From Corynespora cassiicola (lineage: Eukaryota > Ascomycota > Dothideomycetes > Pleosporales > Corynesporascaceae), in the NCBI GenBank assembly GCA_022059125.1, contig JAEUWY010000020.1:1550001-1614000 (forward strand): a stretch of 64,000 nt of DNA, in the 5' to 3' direction. The notes beneath the pieces were generated by a model. That model made no database searches. It had not been told where the DNA came from and saw only the letters and a program-made list of their open reading frames with translations. The position numbers and the translations under genes are program-made. This document shows, in pieces, positions 34,428 through 44,664 of this stretch; position 1 is the first letter of the stretch; each line of letters opens with the position of its first letter.

Positions 34428-35351
34428 CTACGCACGCGGGCGGTTCCGCATAATGGACGCCAAAAGCTCTCCAGCAGAAGGCCGACTCTCAGGATCCATA
34501 TCCAAGCACCTCCTCACAATCCTGTTCAATGGCTCCGAATACCTCCTCCCAACGCTCTCCCTCGCGATGCCCTTAAACACGCTCGACGGCACCCTCTCCA
34601 TGGTATTCCCCGCGTCCAGCACCAAATGCGCCAGACAGTACATGACGAGTCCCACTTGGTAGATGTCCATGTAAACTCCATAGTACGGCATCTCAGGAGT
34701 ACGGCACTGCCTATCAATGCGATCATTCAGCAAGTTAGCCTCGTGCGGATTCCTGCGGGCCTCATACTCATACCTTGACCTCTCCATGGCCTGTCCAAAA
34801 TCCGCCAGCACGACGCGGGGGAACGCAAAGTCGTGGTCGCGCGGCAGGGGCACGCCATCCTGCGTCGTCGATGACAAGAGCACATTCCCGGGCTTGATGT
34901 CGCGGTGTATGCACCACTCCCAGCCGCCGCCGCCGCCGCCGCCGCCGCGGGCGCTGCGGGGCCCCTCGTGGCAGCACTGCACCGCCGCGGCGAGCGACTC
35001 GAAGATGTGCCACATGTACGCCTCGTCGACGCGCTTGCCGCTGTGCCGGTTGCGCTTGATGAGCAGGTCCAGGTCGCCCTGGTCGCAGTACTCGAGGTAC
35101 ATGCCCGCCCGCGCAGAGTGCTTGGACAGCTGGTAGTCGACGAGGCGCGTGACGTTTGGGTGTCGGAGCGAGGCTAGGATGCGGATTTCGCGCTTGGCGA
35201 TGCCCTTGGTGCAGCTTTCGGCGCTGAAGTTCTTGAGGATGACGCGGTTGCCCGTCTCGCGGTCTTTGTAGAGGGAGATGCCGTCGTTGTTGCAGCCTTC
35301 CTGGGACGCGCCGTGGTGGTCGCGGATGAACTCGAAGCGCTTGCTAGTCAT
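34428..35351 (-). CDS. Divergent Ser/Thr protein kinase
   Basis: A single exon encodes 307 aa from ATG 35351, essentially only a kinase domain. Key residues are present: K40 in RVILKNF, the alpha-C glutamate in KREIRIL, H149-R150-D151 in HRDIKPGN, and D184 in ADFGQ. The APE-like motif reads CRTPEM. The glycine-rich loop is poor. A glycine run (eight Gly, residues about 136-143) is inserted just before the catalytic loop. The HRD-to-DFG distance is 32 residues, longer than usual, with an insert (DGVPLPRDHDFAFP). The catalytic set is intact, so activity is likely. No close family (NEK, CDK, SNF1) fits well. It probably belongs to the lineage-expanded kinases of Pezizomycotina. Confidence 0.8.
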   Translation of the reverse strand: MTSKRFEFIRDHHGASQEGCNNDGISLYKDRETGNRVILKNFSAESCTKGIAKREIRILASLRHPNVTRLVDYQLSKHSARAGMYLEYCDQGDLDLLIKRNRHSGKRVDEAYMWHIFESLAAAVQCCHEGPRSARGGGGGGGGWEWCIHRDIKPGNVLLSSTTQDGVPLPRDHDFAFPRVVLADFGQAMERSRYEYEARRNPHEANLLNDRIDRQCRTPEMPYYGVYMDIYQVGLVMYCLAHLVLDAGNTMERVPSSVFKGIARESVGRRYSEPLNRIVRRCLDMDPESRPSAGELLASIMRNRPRA

Positions 35352-36227
35352 TTTTGCTGTTTAGGAAGAGAATTTTAAATCTTCTTAATGAGCATCACTT
35401 TCCTACCTCTGGCCTATGGAGAACTTGTTTCGTTATCCCCACTCTCAGGCTTGCCGAGGAAGGTGATCTGTTCTGTATAGTTGTAGATGATGTGGCTATT
35501 GTTGAATGGTTCACTGATGAGCTAGAGCCTATGAAGACATAAAAGACGAGGCTGTTGATGTACTGATAACCGACGGACTGGATCCTGTCTTATACATGCT
35601 ACGAGCGATGTTTTATTGTATGAAATCAACGTGTTTACAACAATTTTTGGGCAAGTAGTCGATGCGAGCTGTTACAATATCTTCGAGAAACATGATACTA
35701 CGAAAGCAGTCCGGAGCTAGAAAGACACCGTTTTCTGCTACATCATAAGAGGCATTGTGTCAAATCTGTTAGTATCCTGAGATACCCACTGTATTATGCA
35801 AAACCTTGCAGTCTGAGGTTGTCCCTTTCCGTTGGGCTTGCTGGGCCGAAAGGAAACAAAAGACGACAAACATGTTAAAAAAAAAGAACACAATGTAGAC
35901 TGTACTCAGACTTCTTGTGCCGCGGTAATTAGGGCATCTATTGGTTGAGATATACTCTAGGTTGTAACTCATGAGTGTGATTTCGAAAACGCCAATCTCT
36001 CATCCTACGGTCACGTCGTCGAAAGTCATTGTGAAGAACTTCACTTCAAGCTTAGAGTAACCAAAGAATATGTTGAACGCTACTGGCAAGTACCAATCAT
36101 ACTACATTCATTATATGTTCAAGTGTCAAGCCAAGCACAAAGACACATCTCCTACACAGCAACAGCTATGAGCATATCCAAACGATCGAAGCGGCCGTTA
36201 ACCACTCACGTCCACCCCTCCTCAGCC
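35352..36227. other. intergenic region
   Basis: This 0.88-kb AT-rich region holds the kinase promoter and the 3' flank of the metalloprotease gene. No gene is seen. Confidence 0.5.
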
Positions 36228-38345
36228 TCAAAGCTTCGACTTCTCCCAATTAGCCTCCGTAATATCCCGAACCGGAGTAATCGTCCACCTCTGCGTCGGC
36301 CTCCCCGCATTCGAAGCATTCATCGCCACCGTCGGCCCCCCCTGCATCGTATCCAAATACATGAACGGGCCCGAGTACGCATTCTCAAGGTGCCACGTGC
36401 CATCACCCCACGGCTTGATGACCCAATACTGGCCCGAGAAGTTCCCAGCCGTCTGGAGCACGGGCTGCGTCTTGTCGTTGCCGTAGACGTCGAGCTGGCG
36501 GTTCTGGCCCAGGAACAGGCTGCGGATGTGGTACGTGCCGTCGCCGTTGGACTTGATCTGCCAGAACTGGCCGGAGAAGTTGCCATCGCGAGCCATCTGG
36601 AGGAGGCCTCGGCTGTTGGAGCCGGCGTCGTTTATGACGTCGAGGGAGAAGGTGGAGGGGTTGTAGGTGTTCTTGATGCGGTACCATTTCTTGGAGTCGA
36701 AGGGGCCGGTGGATGGTTGGGTGATGGGCCTGACGGTTACGTTGAAGGTGATGGATTCTGCTGCTTTGGGGATATTGGTGATGGAGACGAAGGTGTCGCC
36801 CCCGGAGTAGGACCTGCTGTTGGGGCTGGAAGTCGTGTTGAATGTCGAATTGTTTGTTATACCGGGGAAACAGTCACCAGCGTCGCCATTGTTGCCTTTG
36901 GCGGATAGTTGGTCCAGGCCATCGGCTTGGACAATCTTGACTTTGGGATGGAATTCGTCTGTGTTGCTAGGAACACTGTCATCAATATGCCAAACAAGCA
37001 GGCCAGCGCCAGGGAGATTTTCGTCGTATCCTGTAAGAAGCCTATTCTCGATAAGGAAGTACTCCTGGCTGTTTCTATCACCATTGGTCCAAAGTCTATG
37101 CGTCTTGAATCCGGTCTTGACATCTCGAAGCGTGACTTGGTGGTTTTCGGTTTCAGTGACTCCATCAACCCATCCTTGGTTCAGTTTGCACCCTGGTATA
37201 TATAAGTATAATGGGAATCTTGGGGAAGTACATCCACTCACAGGCTGAAGGGTGCACAGGCCTGTCGCCACCACCACCCCAGCTACCGGCGCTCATGAGA
37301 CACCAGCTCCCAACTCCACCAGAGCTGTAGTCGGTGTCGTAAAGATCGGGCCAACCGAAAACGAGATGGCCGATTTCGTGAGCGCAGACACCAAGCTTGG
37401 CATCTTCTGGAACGGTAAGGAAACCGTAGACCTTGACTCCGCCAACGTCGCGCTCCTGCGGTAGGACCCTATAATGCTCGGGTTAGTTTTATGTGCCCAG
37501 ATGAAAATGGGGGGAAGAACAAAATGATTTTTCAATCACGGGGTTTGATGAGGTTGGTGATGAAAGTTTTGGTGGGAGGTGTTGAGTTGAGAACAAAGCT
37601 GATTTAAAAAAAGTGCCAACATACCACTTCACACTCCAAATATCGCTGCTCTTCCCCGATACCTCGGCCGCACCGCCGGCATGGACCACAACAAATGCAT
37701 CGACATATCCGTTACCATCATTGTCATACTGCTTGAAACTGGTACTTCCAATCGCAGCAGTCAAGGCCTCGTTGGCCATTGTGCGTGAGTTTGGCTCCAG
37801 ATCGCTGTAGCCGTAGTTGTTGTTGGCATAGTATCCCATGGTTTGATTGAGCGTGAAAGGACCCACGACCTCGCCGCTGATGGAGATTAGGTTGTTGGAC
37901 ACTTCCTTGTAGTACTCGGTCACAGAGCCAGTCGGGATCTTGCCACTGGAGAAGAACAGGTCTTTCATGCGCTGCTTAGTTCCGCTCGCCATCTTGACGT
38001 CTTGGAACTCGGCTAGTACAACCACGATCCTGGAGATAAATGAGCTCATATTGTTACAGCGGATTGAAGATGTTCATACTTGATGTCATTCCTCAACGGG
38101 GTTCGCTCCAACGCAGCATTGCCCATCTTCATGATCGAAGCGGGCTCTCTGTAATGAGACTGGGGGAAGATTGTTCCATCGTTCATTCCAGGGAGGCGTT
38201 TCTCCCCAGGGATAGTTTCAGGCTGCGCGCCGAGTGGTTGGGCATTTGCACCGCCCTGCACCCTGAGGGTCGTAGCCTTCTTTTTGGCAAGGAGATCTGG
38301 GTGCGGTGGCACAAAACAGGGCCCGTTGCAATGATGCGGCGCCAT
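36228..38345 (-). CDS. M6-type metalloprotease with C-terminal ricin-B-like domain
   Basis: The model is complement(36228..37192, 37242..37468, 37625..38029, 38080..38345), 620 aa. Introns are 49, 156 and 50 nt, and all junctions close in frame. The protease domain (about residues 90-400) resembles the bacterial M6 (immune-inhibitor-A-like) family. It starts with IVVVLAEFQDVKM, has D-rich YDNDGNGYVDAFVVVHAGG, and holds the zinc motif H254-E255-x-x-H258 (CAHEIGHLVFGWPDLYD). A Gly-rich SAGSWGGGGDRP follows. After about residue 480 a ricin-B-like lectin domain has repeated (F/Y)WxIK units (QFWQIKSNGDGTYHIRS, QYWVIKPWGDGTWHLEN). The N-terminus (MAPHHCNGPCFVPPHP) has no signal peptide. Bacterial relatives with the same opening exist, so transfer from bacteria followed by intron gain is possible. 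The substrate is unknown. Confidence 0.85.
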
Positions 38346-40583
38346 GATGATAGTATTCGAGAGGGTGTGGAAAGATGCTTAGTGACTGTATCCGCTTTTG
38401 AAGGCGAAGAGACTTGGGAATTAGAAGAGTGAAAATAAGGCAGACGCCATGGATTTATACACGACCAAAAAGCATCCAAGGAAATGTCTTACAAAAGTAT
38501 CGAGGCGCTACGCGGGGTAGCTGAAGGGGCTGTGTGGCTCCCAAAGTCAAGCTGGAGCCCGTAGGCGGCTGACTACAGCTTGGTGGTGGAGGGTAGGAAC
38601 AGCCAGTAGGGATTCCATCGCCCCCGCCACCTTGGGGTCTAGATGTAAAGAGGGGTTTCAGCGTTTTTGGATACATGCAGCCTCATGCGACTATGGCTTC
38701 CAATCGTTTGCTACACAAAACAACCGCCCTCAAAGATTGGAGGTTTCCCACTCCTGCTTTGCACGCGTTGATGCAATCAAGCTTAGTGGATGATCCTCAA
38801 GCAAAAGCAAGAAAGTGGCCCGGACTTACGATGTGGCCTTTTAGTAGGACGGGAATGTGTTTCATTCGCATAGTCGATGACCTCCTTATCGAAAACCTCC
38901 ATCTCTACGCCTTTCGTATAGAGCGGTGAATGAAATCGATATTGCGCCGCATCGCATTCGCATTTCCCCCCATTAGGACAAACCCCAACCCTGGTCTCGA
39001 GAGGACCGTCCTGGAACAGTTAGCCCTGGAGAAAAGGCTGATGCATTCTTGAGCTCAGCTCCGCCAAAAGCCACCAGGCGGGAAGCTACAGCTCTCGGGT
39101 TCAGCCGTTCTCCAGGGCGGGGGTAAGGCTAGGACCAAGCTGAAGAAAGTCATTACCTCATTGGGAACCCCGCGCTCCTCTCCGCACGAGCTATACTGGC
39201 TCACGGAGAGAAGACGGCGATGGTAAAGCATCTATTACTGGACACCCAGAACTTGGGTATATATGTGTTTGATAGAGGATTTAGAGGGTATGGCTAGTCC
39301 TGGAGAGCTTGGTGACTAGCAGGCTAGCTGCAGTCTTGGACTACGCCTTCAGCTGACGAACCCGGCCATTGTCAGCAACAACACCACCTCCCAGAATAGG
39401 CAATACAGAAATAAGCTCCAACGTGTCGCTGTGAAACTCTGAATTCTTGTGGTATTGTGAGAGTGGAACATAACCAGGCCAGCGATCACATGGCTCTGGT
39501 TCTTTCTATAGAGAATCATGCAGCCAGTCGTATAGCATCGAGCACATAATTCCTTCCATTGGGGCGATATCACAAATTCAACAAACTCAAAATACTCCTC
39601 GTTTCACATGATTGTATTTGCCGGCAAAAAGAAGAAGAACCTGGCCAATAGGACCGACCAAGGAAGTCACAATGCAGTAAAGAGGAAAAGTCCGCACATC
39701 GCAGGTTCTTTTCCTACTTAGGTAGGTGATTCCGTTTGTTTTTTTGACAATGCAGCCCATGCATTTTAGGCTACTTTCAGCATAAAATGAAAATTCTTCT
39801 CTGGGTATTCTAGGGGTGGCCCAGTGCGTGATGACTCGAGCTTTTGGACTACTTGTCCCCGTGTGATTTCTTTTCTCTCTTGATCATAAACCCTTTGGAT
39901 GATGTTTCCAGGCCGTATCAATTTTCGTTCATGCCAACGAAGAAGCGCATAGAATGTTGTCGTCTAGACAGATGCCTCGATCCATCATCAATGCCAAAGC
40001 GCGTCTTGATCAAACCATGAAAGTGTCTTTGCACCCGTCTCTCTCGTGGCTCCCGTCATGCACCCCAGCACAGTCCACACAAACCTCAGGCCATCATGCA
40101 GAGCACATACCCCACCAACTTCCGCACCTGGCATTAACTTCTCACCCTTCCAGTCCATCTTGACCCCTCCTCGCGTCATCACGTGCCCGTGCGTCCCAAC
40201 AATCACTTCCGAGTTTGGCCAAGACACCACAGCCGTCCAGTTCTTATTTCAAAAAAGTGATATTAAACGTCATACACAAACGCTTGTCGTAATCTACAGT
40301 CGGAGGAATGGAGTATGGAGTTGCAATGCAAATGCCGGTCGTGCAAAGCCCAGGACACAATGCCACAGCCTTGCAAGATGATAAAAAAAGATGAGAGTTT
40401 TGGAATTTAGACTTTTGGGGATTCGTATCCATATTACTTGCCGCCGCCATCACCTCGTGCCGGCGGAGAGGAAAAGTGAAGGAAATGAATACACAAAGGA
40501 TGGGGGTATATCCGACCCAGGACGCTGTGCGCCGCTCTGTTCAACTCCGCTTTTGAATATCGATCAAGTGATGTGTGATGAGA
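38346..40583. other. 2.2-kb intergenic region
   Basis: This gap holds the metalloprotease promoter and the 3' flank of the Spp1 gene. Open frames are short and unlike coding sequence. Between about 39000 and 39600 the composition differs from its flanks and could be an old transposon fragment, but I found no long repeat to prove it. Confidence 0.45.
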
Positions 40584-42977
40584 TCACGGCTGGACCACCT
40601 CAACCCAGCCCTCACGATTCCGATCCGCCTTGTCACTCTCTCCACCTGTAAGTTCCTTTTCCATGGCGTCCTTGGCGCTTCGTCGACGTGCACGCTCGCG
40701 GACTGAGCGCTCCTCCTTCTCGCATTCCCTGATGGCTTCCACGACCTCGAGCTCCTCGAAGCGGGCATCTTGCAGGTTGAGCTTCTGCCACTGGGGGTGC
40801 TTTGAGCAGCGCTTCTTCAAGCACACGCTCTCTTTCTCGGCATCGTCACCATTAACCATGGCAGAATCCTCCCCGTTTGCAGTTGCGATGGAAGCAACCT
40901 CTTCGGCTGAAGGAGATGCGGTTGAAAACTTGAAAGCGGCGCGACCGTGTTCACTCTTTCGCCACGCAAGGAATTCGGCATCTGACCACGAGAGACGAGA
41001 ATCGTAACCGCAAAAGTCCTTGACCTTGATCTTCTCTCGTTCCGCAACCCGGGTCGCCTGTTCCTTAATCATGCTGACAAACTTCTCGCGGTCTTTGAGC
41101 AGCTCAAGACGCTCCTTCAAGTCCGACTTCTCCTTGTGCAGCGCGCCAAGATGTTCACGCTCAGACGGAGTCAGGGACAGATCATCGGCGGGGTTGTAGG
41201 CGGCTGTGCCGTTAGAGACGGGGCCTTCGAAGGATGCCTTGGTGGGCGAGGCAGTGTGCGGCGGGGATAGAACGCCCGAGCCCAGGCCTTTGAAGGTTTC
41301 AATGTTTGGAGATGCCTCGACTAGGGCCTTGAGATCCTTTGCCCGCAGAACACCGCCGAGGGGCGTGGGCTCGTCGTCTTCATCGGACAGATGGTCAGCA
41401 TCATCATGTGGCTTGCCCGTCTTCTTCTTTGGTTTTTTCCTTGAATTCGAATTCTTACCACCCGCAGTGCGCTGGAGTTGCTCCGTCATGAAATGAACCC
41501 CACACTCGTCTGAGCAGTACTTGCTCATGTTACCCTTGACGACGCGTGCAGGCTTGCGGCACCCTGGCCGCCGGCACATGGGCTTGTAAGTTGTGTGTCC
41601 CCTGCCCGCCTTTTCGCAAAGAGGGCAGATGAATTTGTCTACCAATGCCTCGTCCGCCTGATTCATCTTAACGCAGTCACCATGGAACCAGTCGTCGCAG
41701 CCACCGTCACAGCCAATCATCCACCGGTGGTTGTCCGGCTTCCTGCAAATGCAGTAGATGGAGTTATCGTCTGAAGTGTCAGCAGGATCCTCATCCGAGT
41801 GCCCGACTTGTGATGAATTGTCTGGGGCAGGAGAGGATTCTGCAACGGGGGTGCCCGCCTGGGAGCCTTTCTTACCGCCTTTGCCCGGGGCAGGTTTTGA
41901 CCGCGAGGTAGGCGTGGAGGAGCGGGGTGCTGACTCGGTGTCGGTATCAATCTTGCGCTTCTTAGGGGCGGGCTTCTTTGCGGTGGCCATGCCCTTCTTC
42001 TTGATGGTGGGCGCGGACGATGGGGCCGGACGCTTCTTCGAAGGAGCAGGGGCGGGCTTAGGTTCGGTTGGAGAGGTGACGCTGTCGGCCACGCTGGTGT
42101 TCCTCTTGACGCGGAGACCGAGGTCGGTCTGCTTCGCAATCTCGATAGCCTTGAGGGTGTCGGCGTCCATATTATCGGTAGAGGCAGAGTTGCGTCGGTC
42201 GGCGGGCGCTGTGGGGGCTGCGGTTGAAGAAGGGGTGGTGTCGCGGGGCGTGCCAGTGGGCTCATGCTTTATGAAGGGTTGCGGTGAAGGCAGCCGCGCG
42301 TCGGCGGGCGTGCCCAACGGCAGGCTCGTTGCAACGGGGTGCGGCGTGCTGCCTACCGAGTCTGGCTCGCGTATCTGTGACGTTGTGGGCTCGGTGCGCA
42401 CAAAGGCAGGCTCGCGGTTCTGGGTGTCGTCCCGGGCTGTGTCCTCGCTGTCGTCGGCGGAGCGCGATGGGGGCGGCACATTCTGGGATATGTCTTCGCC
42501 GTAGGCTGTCGCCGACGACGGCGGCTGGTTCTCGTCGTGCACCCGCTCGTGCAAGGCGCTGGAAAGGTTCTGGATGGGGGCAAGGACGGGGGCGTCCTCG
42601 GCCCTGGCGACGAAGGACTGGCGGCGCTTCGTCTCCTCAGGAGAGCGGGAGCCGTGGTGATACTGTTCTAGAGAGGGCGAGTGTGGCTGCGGCTGGTCAA
42701 TGGGCGGCGACGGCTCGACAGGCGCAACCTGCGAGCTACCATAGCTGCTGGCGCGGCGCGGCGCGTGGAAGGCCGTGGGCGAGGGCAGCTCGCGCGAATA
42801 CTGGTGGCCGCCGCCCAGGGTCGCGAGGGCCGTCAGCGCGTCGGCGGCCTCGTAGGTGGTGGTGGCGGCGACGACGGCAGTGGTGGTGGATGAGGAGGAC
42901 TGGTCGGATCGTGCGTGCTGCTCGCGCCGGCTTGCGGCTGCCGCGTCGTCGTTGAGAAGGGCTGAGATGCTGGACAT
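40584..42977 (-). CDS. spp1: Spp1/CFP1-like PHD subunit of the Set1/COMPASS complex
   Basis: A single exon encodes 797 aa, starting at ATG 42977. The frame is open to 43196, but only from a GTG. The PHD finger at about residues 407-455 reads YCICRKPDNHRWMIGCDGGCDDWFHGDC and FICPLC. It is followed by the second Cys-rich block typical of Spp1 and CXXC1 (MCRRPGCRKPA, MSKYCSDECGVHFM). A coiled region comes after (ERLELLKDREKFVSMIKEQA), then a Cys/His C-terminal segment (KRCSKHPQWQKLN). The first 390 residues are Ser/Pro/Ala-rich and disordered. In COMPASS, Spp1 reads H3K4me2/3 and supports trimethylation by Set1; in yeast meiosis it also links H3K4me3 to recombination sites. No CXXC domain is visible, as in fungal Spp1. 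Confidence 0.87.
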   Translation of the reverse strand: MSSISALLNDDAAAASRREQHARSDQSSSSTTTAVVAATTTYEAADALTALATLGGGHQYSRELPSPTAFHAPRRASSYGSSQVAPVEPSPPIDQPQPHSPSLEQYHHGSRSPEETKRRQSFVARAEDAPVLAPIQNLSSALHERVHDENQPPSSATAYGEDISQNVPPPSRSADDSEDTARDDTQNREPAFVRTEPTTSQIREPDSVGSTPHPVATSLPLGTPADARLPSPQPFIKHEPTGTPRDTTPSSTAAPTAPADRRNSASTDNMDADTLKAIEIAKQTDLGLRVKRNTSVADSVTSPTEPKPAPAPSKKRPAPSSAPTIKKKGMATAKKPAPKKRKIDTDTESAPRSSTPTSRSKPAPGKGGKKGSQAGTPVAESSPAPDNSSQVGHSDEDPADTSDDNSIYCICRKPDNHRWMIGCDGGCDDWFHGDCVKMNQADEALVDKFICPLCEKAGRGHTTYKPMCRRPGCRKPARVVKGNMSKYCSDECGVHFMTEQLQRTAGGKNSNSRKKPKKKTGKPHDDADHLSDEDDEPTPLGGVLRAKDLKALVEASPNIETFKGLGSGVLSPPHTASPTKASFEGPVSNGTAAYNPADDLSLTPSEREHLGALHKEKSDLKERLELLKDREKFVSMIKEQATRVAEREKIKVKDFCGYDSRLSWSDAEFLAWRKSEHGRAAFKFSTASPSAEEVASIATANGEDSAMVNGDDAEKESVCLKKRCSKHPQWQKLNLQDARFEELEVVEAIRECEKEERSVRERARRRSAKDAMEKELTGGESDKADRNREGWVEVVQP

Positions 42978-43344
42978 GGTGTCGCGGGGTGGGTGGGCGT
43001 CTACGAGAGCTGGGCAGGCATGGCGAGAGGGCGAGGGAGTGCGGAGGGAGGGCGAGAGGGCGGGTGGTGAGAGGGCAATGTCGGGCGAGTCGCAGGGCGA
43101 GTGGACGGGGCAGAGAAAAGTCGCGCTTCGGCTTCGCTGGCTTGGGAGGCGGTGCCGCTCGATGTCAAGCTTGAGCCTGAGGGGCGGACCGTGCACACGT
43201 TGACCTCATTAATTGCAACACCATCACCAGCCACCCGTCCCGTGCCCCTCCCAGGCCCGGCGGCTGCGGACCCCGGCCGCGTCTTGACGAACATTCCAGC
43301 ACTGCTCAGGCTCCTCGGATCCTCCCCAGCTTCTCGCAACGCCG
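42978..43344. promoter_or_regulatory. Spp1 promoter / Nse3 3' flank
   Basis: A 367-bp GC-rich spacer lies between two genes on the minus strand. It holds the Spp1 promoter and any 3' UTR of Nse3. Confidence 0.45.
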
Positions 43345-44438
43345 TCAGTAGTTGTCGTCGTCGTCGGCTGCGTGCCGCCTGGGTCTGCCCGGCCTTCGTC
43401 CGGCACTCTCTGACGCGACCGCCTCGCCGTTCGCTGCTCCGTCCCCGCCCTTGTCGACGATGCCCAGACTACGCGCGAGCCGCTGCTCTAGGTCCTCCTC
43501 CGCGCTTTCGCCGTACATTGCCCGCACAAAGTTCGCGACGCCTTCCTCGCCCACCTCGACCTTGCCCCGCGGGCCCACCATGTAGCTGGTCAGCTCCTCG
43601 CCCGAGGACGAGTCGTTGACTTTGTGGAGATAGCCCTCTCGTGCCATGCGCTTGAGGAGATCCGTCGTCTTATCGACGGGCGTCGTCTGCTCGGCGTTCA
43701 TGCGCTTGAGGTAGCGTTCCAGCTTCGACTCTTGCAGTTGTCCGCCGCCCAGCGATATCAGCGCGATGATCATCGTGTAGAGACCAACGTATGCGGCCTC
43801 GTGATCCGCAGTAGGTATTCGAGGGGGAGCGAGGAATTCCGGCGTCCTGTACTCCTTGGGGAGTGTGCTTTGGAGGACCCACTGGTTACTAGATTTGTTC
43901 TGCGACTCTGATCCAGCAGCAGCTGTGGCAGTGTCAGACATGACCAGAGTCCGTTATGAGGAACTGCGCATACCTCGCTTCTGCCTAATGGTGACCTTCT
44001 CCTTGACCGGCAGCTCCGCCATGCGCATGCCGAAGACTTCCATGAGCTGCCCATTAGCAGAATCAAACACCTGCTTGAATGCGCGGGAATTGGCTCCGAG
44101 TACTGTGCCTGTCAGCCGTGTGCATGTCGAGAAGCCGTGTGCACAGTACCTTTATTGTTCACATCTTGCCGCCTGATGGGCGTCCGTGAGTATTCGCATG
44201 CCAATGCATACCGGACCAAGGCCTTGGATAACTGTGTAAGACTTCCGCTTCCTTGGTCCTCCTCCTCCTTGTCGAGCTCGTCCTCGACCTCGGGCGACTC
44301 CTCTTGCCGCCGCGCTCGTTGGGTCTGTGTGGGGGTGGGGGCGTCTTCGTCGGCCGGCTTTGATTGTTAGTGGAATCACGGCTGATTTGGAGTGTTTGAC
44401 CAGCTTACAGCGCGTCTTTTTCTCGATGAGGGCGGCAT
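43345..44438 (-). CDS. nse3: Nse3 (MAGE-domain subunit of the Smc5/6 complex)
   Basis: The spliced model is complement(43345..43922, 43974..44102, 44150..44357, 44409..44438), 314 aa, with three introns of 51, 47 and 51 nt. Exon 1 is only 30 nt (MPPSSRKRRA). Exon 2 holds an acidic linker, then LVRYALACEYSRTPIRRQDV, the start of the MAGE winged-helix domain. Exon 3 continues it (LGANSRAFKQVFDSAN..MRMAELPVKE). Exon 4 completes it (NQWVLQSTLPKEYR, MIIALISLGGGQLQESKLERYL) and ends in a basic/acidic tail (GRRPGRPRR). Nse3 pairs with Nse1 and Nse4 as the DNA-binding and E3-supporting module of Smc5/6, acting in recombination repair. Unspliced frames hide the N-terminal half, so simple ORF calls start too late. 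Confidence 0.88.
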
Positions 44439-44664
44439 GATTGTGTATGACGGTGCAAACGCTGTAAAACTGATTGTTGCCGCTCTTGTCGGGCTTTAGG
44501 ACGCGTCGCGTTCCGCGGCCTTCACCGCGATACTGAGGCTTGGCGTACCTCATCACCCTCGGCCGCTAAGCGAGAAGTCCCGAGCTTTCTGAGACATTCA
44601 CCTCACCTCATCCTGTCGACACCATCCCGCCCATGTGCTTGTTCATGCACTTCCGCCACGAACC
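44439..44664. promoter_or_regulatory. short divergent promoter, Nse3 / Aim18
   Basis: Only about 226 bp separate the two divergent start codons, so this must carry both core promoters. It is GC-rich with no clear TATA box. Confidence 0.55.

Noticed and set aside
39440..39583. Possible short LTR (minus strand) beginning TGTTGAATT, with a GAGTT 5-bp match on both sides.
   Set aside because: It is 144 bp with only a 5-bp flank match, which can occur by chance; no partner LTR or internal domain is seen.
40630..41007. Open frames on the plus strand opposite the Spp1 gene (also 41758-42504 and 42284-42955).
   Set aside because: They are shadows of the Spp1 coding strand with low-complexity composition.
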